A DNA stretch of 10,340 nt from Smittium culicis (GCA_001970855.1 LSSN01001437.1:1-10340), one strand, 5' to 3'; numbered from the stretch's first letter, positions 1-6,722 are shown. Notes: a model not told the origin generated them from the letters alone. Program-made: numbers and translations.

Positions 1-288
1 TTTATTTAAACACTAAACATCTTCACTTGTAAAAGTGTAGACTGATATCCAATTTTAAATTTAATAAACTAAACCGTATTATATAACCATTTCTGTTGAG
101 TAACATCCGCTTTTTACGTTAACTCTCCCTCCCCATCTTCATATTATCTAATGCTTTATTTTTATTTGGTCAACTCTGAAAATAAATCCATCGTCACTCA
201 TTAAAAATAAGCCCATTTCAGTCTCTAGTGTAGTAATATTAACCTAAAAATTTTTTAGCTAAATGCGTTAAAACTAGGAGAGACATTA

Positions 289-304
289 TATCAATATATC
301 AATA
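289..304. repeat. Tandem TATCAATA x2
   Basis: Two exact adjacent copies of the 8-mer lie just before the T14 tract. This looks like simple slippage and no function is implied. Confidence 0.5.
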
Positions 305-312
305 TATTTATC

Positions 313-341
313 TTTTTTTTTTTTTTGTCTCAGAGTTTATT
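313..341 (-). other. Minus-strand AATAAA followed by an A14 tract
   Basis: On the minus strand AATAAA (341 to 336) is followed after 9 bases (CTCTGAGAC) by an uninterrupted A14 (326 to 313). This is the layout of a polyadenylated 3' end copied into the genome, and it lies downstream of the G+C islet on the same strand. A-runs are common here, so the pairing may be coincidence. No target-site duplication could be identified. Confidence 0.25.
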
Positions 342-382
342 AAACATAATTTAAAAGTATACTAAAAACTAATAAAAAATAT

Positions 383-463
383 TTAAAAAGTTAAAATATT
401 CCAAAAATAATTTTTCAGCCAACTCCCCTCCACCGCTCTAGCAGCTCCATACCCACAGGGCAT
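383..463 (-). CDS. Possible 26-residue ORF inside the G+C islet
   Basis: The frame starts at ATG (463 to 461), begins MPCGYGAARAVEGSWL and ends at TAA (385 to 383). An in-frame stop lies a few codons upstream. Its Gly/Ala/Glu/Trp content is unlike the Phe/Ile/Lys/Asn strings expected from random AT-rich DNA, but the islet's base composition alone could cause that. It may be a relic of a longer coding sequence. No family recognised. Confidence 0.15.
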   Translation of the reverse strand: MPCGYGAARAVEGSWLKNYFWNILTF

Positions 464-475
464 TGGTTCAAGGAC
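416..475 (-). other. G+C-rich islet, candidate small non-coding RNA or transposed fragment
   Basis: By hand count 36 of 60 bases are G or C, against about 20-25% in the flanks. On the minus strand bases 466 to 447 (CCAATGCCCTGTGGGTATGG) can form an 8-bp hairpin with one bulged A and a 3-nt loop. One pair is G-U, so only minus-strand RNA pairs fully. A T5 run follows the islet on the minus strand at 407 to 403. Both strands are briefly open: minus 463 to 383 reads MPCGYGAARAVEGSWL and onward for 26 residues, and plus 395-535 is open for 46 codons without ATG. I recognise neither product. The islet is anomalous, but its nature is unresolved. Confidence 0.4.
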
Positions 476-1134
476 TTTTATTTATCTGAAAAAAATAATT
501 CAACTACTAAAATATCATACGCCCATAAATACTAGCTCACTTTACAACAATAAAAACTCTTAGTTTTTGATTTTTGAGTAATTGCGCAAATGTAAATTTA
601 TATATTCGAATATTCTCCATTTAAAAAAAGATAACGAAAAATCAATATCCACATATTACAATTTACGTTTGGTGAAGCTTTATTACCTTTCATACACAAT
701 AAAAAATAGTATTTATCAATAGTTTAGTCTCAATAACACTTTCACTTTAAATAAATACGCACAAGTAAATTGAAGTAAAACTTAAAAAGCAGAATACCAA
801 ATTTTTTTTCGATAAGTTTCCTAAAATTTTATTATATCAACTATTAGATATTTAAATATTACTTCTTATATAAAAAAATTGACCATATAAATTGACTTTT
901 GATTTGTATTTTCAGTTGTGACTAAGAAATCAAAGTATATTAAACTTTAAAAAAGTTTAACACCGTTCATATTATATTAAACTGCATTTTACAATAATTC
1001 TTTGGGCTGAAACTTTTATTATATACATCACAAATATGCCTGGTATATATTATAGTTGAATTTTTATTAGTTCGTGTACTGTTAGTTAATATTTTTAATA
1101 TTAAAGACCTAGAAAAAAAAGTATTAATCTTATT

Positions 1135-1145
1135 CTCGCCCAAGA
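1135..1145 (+). repeat. Distal arm of an 11-bp inverted repeat flanking the gene
   Basis: CTCGCCCAAGA reads here on the plus strand; its exact reverse complement is at 2069-2079. Extending inward, 15 of 16 bases agree (CTCGCCCAAGA, one mismatch, then ATTA). The arms are 923 bp apart and bracket the whole coding region. Seven of the 11 bases are G or C, which makes chance recurrence less likely here than for an A/T word. Confidence 0.45.
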
Positions 1146-1367
1146 CATTATGTATTTTTGTAAAAGAATTTATTTCTAAAATGCCAAAATCTTGAAAACT
1201 TAAATAAAAATATTTTAACTTTTCGAGATTCAAAAATTTTGAAAATATATAGCTATATATAGAAAAGTTTCGACTTTAAATATATACTTTAATAGATCAA
1301 TAGTCTTTTCGTTTTCTACTTAATTCTCTTTAAATTTGCAATGTTAGGAATCATTTAAGTTTTCATC

Positions 1368-2045
1368 CTAATTACCTTCAGGCTTATCATCAGATTTTTC
1401 ATCTGAAGGCGGTGCTCCATTTTGTTCAGGTTTTTCGCCTTCAACAGCTGGAGCGCCAGGTTTAGCTCCAGCTACAACTGGTACTATTACTCCAACTTGT
1501 TGGTCTCCTTCGGGTAATCCGCCTCTACGGCCTCTTCTGCAGCCTTTTCTGAATCCTCCTCTACGACCTCTTCTGCAACCTCTTCTGCGTCCACCTCTGC
1601 ATCTACCTCTGCATCCTCTTCTGCGCCCACCTCTGCATCCTCTTCTGCATCCACATCTGCGTCTCTTTCCGCATCCTCTTCTACGTCTTCTTCTACATGC
1701 TCTTCTGCATCCACGTCTGCGTCTTCTCTTACATCCACGTCTGCGCCCTCTCCTGCAACAACCTCTACGCCCTCTTCTACATTTGCCTCTGCGGCAACCC
1801 TTACATCCTTCAGTAGGCACAACTACCAATGCTCCAGGGCTATCTGGTAAAATTTTAGCTTTTGGATCATCGGGAGTTTCAGGATTTTGTGCCGGTTCTT
1901 CTCCGCTAAGAATCCTGTTGTTATTTCCGGATTCCAATACTGAGTTTTCTAGTTCTAAATTGTTCTTGTCTAGTGCAAGTGCATTGGCTGAATAAGCTGA
2001 AGCTCCAATAGCAACACAGATGCGTGATACTGTACTCAATCTCAT
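1368..2045 (-). CDS. Predicted secreted Arg/Cys/Gly-rich tetrapeptide-repeat protein, 225 aa, family not recognised
   Basis: This is the only long ATG-initiated frame in the window. It starts in the context AAAATG and ends at TAG (1368-1370), with no intron needed. Residues 1-24 look like a signal peptide: Arg2, a hydrophobic stretch (ICVAIGASAYSANALA) and an Ala-Leu-Ala site before Leu25. Residues 25-80 are mostly acidic and Pro/Asn-rich and contain RILSGEE at 44-50. Residues 81-176 are 24 tetrads of [C/R]-R-R-G type: 48 Arg, 5 Lys, 25 Gly, 16 Cys and no acidic residue. Residues 177-225 form an acidic Pro/Gly/Glu tail. Short Val-Pro hydrophobic segments flank the array on both sides (ALVVVP at 72-77, GVIVPVV at 185-191). 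A sampled line in the array is 57% G+C, against about 20% around the gene, mainly because Arg, Gly and Cys codons dominate. I see no catalytic motif and no transmembrane segment beyond the signal. By composition alone it could bind nucleic acid or polyanions, or be disulfide cross-linked into a wall or matrix. Confidence is high for a real gene and low for any function. Confidence 0.82.
   Translation of the reverse strand: MRLSTVSRICVAIGASAYSANALALDKNNLELENSVLESGNNNRILSGEEPAQNPETPDDPKAKILPDSPGALVVVPTEGCKGCRRGKCRRGRRGCCRRGRRRGCKRRRRRGCRRACRRRRRRGCGKRRRCGCRRGCRGGRRRGCRGRCRGGRRRGCRRGRRGGFRKGCRRGRRGGLPEGDQQVGVIVPVVAGAKPGAPAVEGEKPEQNGAPPSDEKSDDKPEGN
1518..1805 (-). repeat. 12-bp coding minisatellite: 24 tetrapeptide units [C/R]RRG
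   Basis: The segment encodes residues 81-176, exactly 24 x 12 bp. The ideal sense unit is close to TGCAGAAGAGGA (Cys-Arg-Arg-Gly). Thirteen of the 16 cysteines fall on the same position of the tetrad (81, 89, 97, 105, 113, 117, 125, 133, 137, 145, 149, 157, 169); only Cys84, Cys96 and Cys131 are out of register. Tetrads beginning with C alternate with tetrads beginning with R, giving 8- and 12-residue higher units (24 and 36 bp). Units have diverged by point change but keep frame without a stop. This implies expansion by slippage or unequal exchange with selection to stay open. Confidence 0.85.
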
Positions 2046-2110
2046 TTTACTTTAGTTTTTTGTTAATTTCTTGGGCGAGTTCTTTGTCTATAATATAATT
2101 CTATTTCAAA
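2046..2110 (-). promoter_or_regulatory. Putative 5' leader and core promoter of the repeat-protein gene
   Basis: Read on the minus strand, a TATA-like TATATTATA (2097 to 2089) lies 44 bp upstream of the ATG. It is followed by the G+C-rich word CTCGCCCAAGA (2079 to 2069) and an A-rich leader ending AAAATG. The TATA-like string is weak evidence in DNA this AT-rich. The G+C word stands out more because it recurs exactly, inverted, beyond the 3' end of the gene (1135-1145). Confidence 0.25.
2069..2079 (-). repeat. Proximal arm of the 11-bp inverted repeat, in the gene's 5' leader
   Basis: This is the reverse complement of the word at 1135-1145, located 24 bp upstream of the ATG. It may be a cis-element in the promoter or leader, or one end of an old insertion. 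The sequence does not distinguish these. Confidence 0.45.
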
Positions 2111-2521
2111 TTCTTATAATTTTAAACGTTTCTTTTGATTGATAATTATTAAATTTTTACAGAAAATCAGTGTCTTTTTATACATTTATTTTTCTAATTA
2201 TATTCCACCTGAAACATATTTCATTACTATTATCAGGTATTTTTAATAATTATTTTAAGTTATATCGCATATGTTTAACAAAGATATATATTGGTAACAA
2301 AGTCTTAGTTAGAAAAAGAACATCACAATTTATGATTTTCAAATTTGAAAAAAATATATATAATAGTAATAATAATAATAATAATAATAATAGGATTTTC
2401 ACTTCTTCAAGAGTTTACTAATCTTAATTAAATATTTAACCGAAAATTATGCTAAATCCAGCCAACCTCCAGGTTTTTGAATATAGCAATAGAATTTGAA
2501 GGTTAAAAAGAATGAAAATAA
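2111..2521. other. AT-rich intergenic region upstream of the gene
   Basis: I see no supportable gene. The open stretch at 2170-2421 on the plus strand begins with GTG, is Phe/Ile/Asn/Lys-rich and runs through a TAA microsatellite that gives poly-Asn, so it looks like chance. Confidence 0.55.
2367..2392. repeat. (TAA)n microsatellite
   Basis: There are 26 bases of uninterrupted TAA repeat, about 8.7 units, with interrupted TAG-containing units on each side. It is likely length-polymorphic. Confidence 0.9.
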
Positions 2522-2551
2522 ATTCGTATTAAAAGCGTATTAATTTATGCA

Positions 2552-2638
2552 ATGGCATCAATGCTATTTGAGCTCACAAGGACTAGAAGCTTTATAGAGA
2601 AACTCGCGTTTCTAGATTTTATGCAAACGCAAACTTAA
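2552..2638 (+). CDS. Possible 28-residue small ORF
   Basis: The frame starts at ATG and reads MASMLFELTRTRSFIEKLAF, ending ...MQTQT before TAA. The frame is open back to about 2522, after a TAA stop at 2519-2521. It lacks the Asn/Lys/Ile/Phe bias of random frames nearby. It could be a relic exon or chance within a G+C islet. I recognise no family. Confidence 0.15.
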   Translation: MASMLFELTRTRSFIEKLAFLDFMQTQT

Positions 2639-2666
2639 AATCAACTTGTGCTCTGTTGAATATTTT

Positions 2667-2705
2667 AATCAGCTTGGATCACTGAGCTAAGTGATTCCAA
2701 TCAGC
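2667..2705. repeat. Hairpin flanked by 7-bp direct repeats
   Basis: AATCAGC occurs at 2667-2673 and 2699-2705. Between them TTGGATCACT (2674-2683) pairs with AGTGATTCCAA (2690-2700) as 10 base pairs with one bulged T and a 6-nt loop. The right direct repeat shares two bases with the arm. The arrangement resembles a tiny inverted-repeat insertion with a target duplication, or a protein-binding or RNA stem. Confidence 0.45.
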
Positions 2706-2710
2706 GAATG

Positions 2711-3199
2711 ATAGCTTATTTTTTTTAATGAAAATTGAAAGAATTACTATTCAGAAAAAATATTTGCCGATATAGGTGTCCTATTTTCTTTAAATTGGTT
2801 TTTTACTAATATCTTATTAGTGTATATTTATTTTCGGCCCTTTTATTATTTTTTTTTTTAATGATTTTTTGCTTTTCATTTTATGGTTCTGAATGATATA
2901 AATATCGAGTTCATTCTTTATTTTCATTTTCATACCATCCATTCACTGAAATATAAATGGGGAGTTCTTTACGAAGATCGATTTTAGGCATAGCGCGTTA
3001 CAGTTTATAAAATTGCATAAAAAAATTAGTTATCAATTAAAAAAAACATTTATTTTTTATATTAAATAGCAAGTCAAAGCGAATGAATAAATTTGAAAAA
3101 AAAATAAAAATAAAAAAAAGCCTTTCCAATCCTTCCAATGACAATAATAGATTAAAATACTCATTTCAATAATTTTTTGATCAACAAAGTGCTTTTTTT
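2711..3199. other. AT-rich stretch without a recognisable gene
   Basis: It contains long A and T runs and a slightly G+C-richer patch near 2957-3003. No ATG frame of useful length and no convincing repeat was seen. Confidence 0.5.
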
Positions 3200-3680
3200 G
3201 CTCGGGAACTCCCGCATATATGTATAATAACATCTCTAATTTCCATAAATGATATTCTTGTGGGATTCAGAACTTTTTTTTCTTAAAAATTTTATTTGCT
3301 TATTTTTATTAGGTAAATGTATTGGTTGTAACGGTTACTCCGTTCAATGATATTTTTTAATATGATTTAAAAATAAAACTAGCATTGCTTAGTACGAAAT
3401 TCTTAGTAGTAAAAGCTTAATAGAAAAGGTCTCGCTCATCGAAATAATCTCCCATATGGGATATTCTTTCGGGAATCGGAATTTTTTTTCTTAGAAATCC
3501 TATTTGCTAATTTTATTAGGTAAATCTATTGGCTGCATTAGATTATTCATTCGATTGCATTTACTAACAGACTATTAGTTAAAATAGAGCTTAAAGTAGC
3601 AAAATTTAAATAGAATAAGTTCCGCTCCTCGAAATAATTTTCCGTATATATCAGCCCTTTCATGCGAGTCTTTTTTTGAT
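3200..3680. repeat. Degenerate tandem repeat, period about 190-210 bp, two to three partial copies
   Basis: 3251-3328 aligns with 3460-3535 at about 85% by hand over roughly 77 bases with two short gaps. Shared landmarks are GATATTCTT, T8CTT, TATTTGCT and ATTAGGTAAAT. A second pair, 3431-3457 and 3621-3647, agrees at 21 of 27 (core CGCTC, then TCGAAATAAT). Offsets of 209 and 190 bp show indels between units. A palindrome sits at a similar point of two units: CGGGAACTCCCG (3203-3214) and TCCCATATGGGA (3450-3461). No frame is open through it, so it is non-coding satellite-like DNA or an old duplicated element. Confidence 0.6.
3450..3461. repeat. 12-bp perfect palindrome TCCCATATGGGA
   Basis: This is a self-complementary site with three G:C pairs in each arm, inside the degenerate tandem repeat. 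It could bind a dimeric protein, but no function is shown. Confidence 0.6.
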
Positions 3681-3849
3681 TTACGAATTCTAGAATACTG
3701 GATTCAATAATTTTAGTTTAATTCTGAAGCTTATTTTATTATTAGACTGTAATATATTTGAAATTAATGATATATTAATTTATTAGGCAATAACAAGTCA
3801 TTAAATTCAATTTTTTAGAGTGTTGGGCAGGATAGGATTAACTCGTCCG

Positions 3850-3865
3850 TTTTCCTTAAGGAAAA
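3850..3865. repeat. 16-bp perfect palindrome TTTTCCTTAAGGAAAA
   Basis: It is perfectly self-complementary over 16 bases, centred between 3857 and 3858, in a locally G+C-richer patch (about 3820-3910). It may be a dimer-binding site. The T4 and A4 ends are less informative than the CCTTAAGG core. Confidence 0.6.
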
Positions 3866-3920
3866 ACTTAACACCTTGATTTTCATGAGTATTAAACTTT
3901 AACCTCCAGTCATAAAATCA

Positions 3921-3980
3921 TTAAATATTATGTTAATGGGCTGCTATATTTTATTAAATCTTATGCTAATGAGCTACTAT
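3921..3980. repeat. Imperfect direct repeat, two 27-bp copies at 33-bp spacing
   Basis: 3921-3947 and 3954-3980 agree at 23 of 27 positions. The 33-bp spacing is a multiple of three. In the frame open from 3896 to the TGA at 3989-3991, the copies read IKYYVNGLLYF and IKSYANELLLK. There is no ATG in that frame, so coding is unlikely, but a decayed 11-residue repeat cannot be excluded. Confidence 0.6.
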
Positions 3981-3991
3981 TAAAACTATGA

Positions 3992-5690
3992 TTAGCAGTA
4001 TCTAAAACATCCCTTTCCTGATAAGTTGAATATTTTTTGGTTCACAAAGCTAGACTTATAGAAATATAAGATAATTAATTCTGAAGCCACAAAAAGATAT
4101 TGAACTGTATAAATCTAGAACATATAGGGACAATTACCTGTAAATACCAATAAAACCAAGAAAATTAAAATATTTAGCCCTATATTGCCAAAACCTTTTT
4201 TTTAAAAGTAATTTATTGATTAGATTAAGATTTTTAATGATATATATATTGCTACCATTCTGCAACAAAATTAATAAATAAGCGAGTCTCATTTAATCCA
4301 TATATATCGAATGAGTTTATCTATATTTAGTAGCTCAAAAATATTATGCTTCAGTAAAGTTATAACCTTTTCTACAATGGTAGGATTTTTTTGAACAATC
4401 AAAATTATCCATAATAATGACAAACAGATGTATTAATAAGCTATAATATCATTTTTTTGACTACAAAAGTTTTATACCCAATAAAACCCCATCATTAATT
4501 ACTTAATTCAACTATTATTTTTAAATAAACTATTAATTTCCGGCTCTAGAAAGAGCTAAGCACCATTATTCTGAGTAAAGTGATATATTATATAGTGCAA
4601 GAAATTAATATTTTACAATATCTTATTTATCTTACCACTAAATCTTTCATTGATTGTTATTTATATAGTCGATAATAATAGCATTCGTATATTTTTTTAC
4701 AAATTGGGGGTTTTTTTTAATATTTCAATTTAACTCGTATTTTTTAAATGCGAAAATAATTTTTCTCGAATTACAAGAATCAAATAATTTCTAACTATAA
4801 CTTGTGTAAAAAAGTATCAAACTCACCTAGAGCGTGTAAATAGCAGTATAAAATAATTGCTATTTTATTAATTTCTCGTATCACTAATTTATCAAATATT
4901 TTTAATCAGGATTTACCCCCCTTTATACTTCAAACTATACATAAAGTAGATTCGAACTATGGAAACAGTATAAAAGGATAACCCAGCTTATTTTATTTAA
5001 AGCGATGAATATCACTTGTTGAGGACGGGGGCTTTTTCATAAGGGATTTTTTTGCTATAATCTCCTTGGAATATTTATTTCATAAAGGAAAAGAGTTTTT
5101 TTTTATCCAGGAGGATAAATCTTTAGCCCTTTTTTTTCATATATTAAATTTTTTTCATAAAATATATTTCAATTAAATTCAAATAAGTACCTAACTTGAC
5201 ATTGTTAAAGCTAAAGTAAGCGAAAAAGAAACCGAATGAGCTTCTGATATGTAAAATATATTATTTACATAAAAATAGTCTTACAGGAGATTCTGAACGA
5301 AGAAAGCACTTTTTTGCAGCTCAAAATTATTTGACTGAATATTTTAAAGATTATTATATTATTTGCGGGATTGAATAGGCATTTTGATTTTTCTATTTAT
5401 TCATTTCATCTAAAAAGTACCATTTTCTAAAAAAATTACTAAATTTTTTTATTGGAGAATATTTAAATATAAAATTTTGTAAAATTTAATTCTTTTCGAA
5501 TAATAGCGCTGTCCTAGTAAAGGATCCTTATGATGAAAAATTGAGATTTGATAAAATGTGAATATCGAAACAAGGCTTATCTAAACTCATTGAGAAAGAA
5601 ATTTTACTAAATATAATTTACTATTTATTCTTAAAAAATAATAAAAATAGATTAGAATTAAAAAAACCCCCCTAAAAATATCAGCTCACC
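3992..5690. other. AT-rich non-coding stretch with scattered G5 and C6 runs
   Basis: I find no gene. Mononucleotide G or C runs occur at 4705-4709 (G5), 4916-4921 (C6), 5026-5030 (G5) and 5667-5672 (C6), which is unusual for DNA this AT-rich. A hairpin TTTATCC-AGGA-GGATAAA lies at 5102-5119, and a 10-bp palindrome AAGGATCCTT at 5520-5529. None defines a gene. Confidence 0.5.
5102..5119. repeat. 7-bp perfect hairpin
   Basis: TTTATCC and GGATAAA are separated by AGGA. The stem follows a T run and precedes a T8 run at about 5131-5138. Role unknown. Confidence 0.45.
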
Positions 5691-6332
5691 AAAAGAAAGT
5701 CTGATATTATATTATGATTGAACCTATCTAGAACCGACACTATTAGGCTCAATTGAAAATTATAATTTGCAAAATTATTTAAAAAAAAAATTAAAAATTG
5801 GATGTATGATATTTAATAAACAATAAAATATTATGTTTTTATATTATTTTTTCAATATATCGTTATTTTGACTAACTCTGAAGGCTCAAAAAAAGTCTAA
5901 CATTCTTGAAATAGCTTAAATAATCAAAAAATGCGCACATATAACTTATTTAATTCTGTCATTTTTCGTATAGTTTAGTTAGATAAATATTGAACTAATA
6001 TATTTTATGGGATAATTATCTTATATTATGGAATCATTATTAAATTTTAACTATCTCTGCGGAGCGTCTTTTATTCAATTCTTTTATGTGTAGTTAAATT
6101 TAATATAAAGATAATTTTTTCCAACGTCCTGTAATGTATAAGTAATTTATTTGGTATAAAAATATTAAATATTTTTTTAAGAGCTATAAAATATTTCTCT
6201 ATCCAGAAAACCTCAGAGAACTATTCTAAAATATCAAAAGTTATTTTATAGGCATATTTTTACTTTGAAAATTAAATTATTCAAGAATGTTTTTTGAAAT
6301 TTCTCGATATTTTTTTCTTACTATTTATTATG

Positions 6333-6350
6333 ATTATTATTATTATTATT
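6333..6350. repeat. (ATT)6 microsatellite
   Basis: Six uninterrupted ATT units are preceded by imperfect units. This is a simple repeat. Confidence 0.85.
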
Positions 6351-6685
6351 CCAGCTATACCTAGTATACATCGGTTTATATTTAGAATATTTTTTTAGAG
6401 AATAATCATATTTCAATTTTATTATTAAAATTATAAAAATTAAATTGCAGCGTACATTTATTTTATACCACTTTCTTATCTTTTATGTATATATATCAGC
6501 ACATATTTTCACTCACATTTTGAAAATAAAACTTTGAATTTACTATAATAATTATCTATTCTATGTTTCATTATTCTAATTAAAGTATAAAGAGTATTTA
6601 TTCCTATTTATGAGAGTTTCAGTGTATATTTTGGCTATCTAATCCAAAGAAAATAGCTTTTATAAAATAAAAAAATCATCCTTTT

Positions 6686-6722
6686 TTTCATACTTTGGCA
6701 TAAAAAAAAAATTAGTATGAAA
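6686..6722. repeat. 9-bp inverted repeat around an A-rich loop
   Basis: TTTCATACT (6686-6694) is complementary to AGTATGAAA (6714-6722), with a 19-nt A-rich spacer. It may be a hairpin or chance. Confidence 0.4.

Larger units (their letters stand above)
1..1367. other. AT-rich intergenic region on the 3' side of the gene
   Basis: No ATG-initiated frame of useful length is present. It holds a pyrimidine-rich patch at 121-140, a doubled TATCAATA at 289-304, a T14 tract at 313-326, the G+C islet at 416-475, the inverted-repeat arm at 1135-1145 and a 16-bp A/T palindrome at 1245-1260. The transcript of the gene should end near 1300-1367, but I see no clear polyadenylation signal on the minus strand there. 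Confidence 0.6.
2522..2710. other. G+C-enriched islet with hairpins, possible ncRNA or degraded gene fragment
   Basis: Hand counts for 2521-2700 give 62 G+C of 180 (34%), clearly above the flanks. It contains a small ORF (2552-2638), a 6-bp hairpin AGAAAC-TCGC-GTTTCT (2598-2613) and a 10-bp hairpin bounded by AATCAGC repeats (2667-2705). Enrichment plus structure suggests a structured RNA gene or the remains of inserted sequence. Neither can be identified from the sequence alone. Confidence 0.35.

Noticed and set aside
395..535. Plus-strand frame after TTTTTCAG, resembling an exon behind a splice acceptor
   Set aside because: It has no ATG and no visible upstream exon, and CAG after a T run is common here. 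Kept only as a note on the G+C islet.
967..1233. Minus-strand open stretch of 88 codons downstream of the gene
   Set aside because: Its first codon is TTG and the only internal Met is near the end. Its Asn/Lys/Ile/Phe-rich composition is what random AT-rich DNA gives.
1245..1260. 16-bp palindrome ATATATAGCTATATAT
   Set aside because: Almost entirely alternating A/T, so expected in this composition. No run or signal ties it to transcription termination.
1783..1995. Plus-strand open stretch of 70 codons opposite the gene
   Set aside because: It starts at TTG and lies antisense to the well-supported coding frame. It is a shadow of that gene's composition.
2170..2421. Plus-strand open stretch of 83 codons with a hydrophobic beginning and poly-Asn
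   Set aside because: It starts at GTG, the poly-Asn comes from a TAA microsatellite, and the composition is as expected by chance.
2667..2705. tRNA-like D-arm: minus strand reads TTAGCTCAGTG
   Set aside because: No anticodon arm, T arm or acceptor pairing can be built around it. The bases are part of the local hairpin.
4940..4975. tRNA-like T-arm: GTTCGAATC on the minus strand
   Set aside because: The would-be T stem pairs at only 3 of 5 positions, and no other tRNA arms are found nearby.
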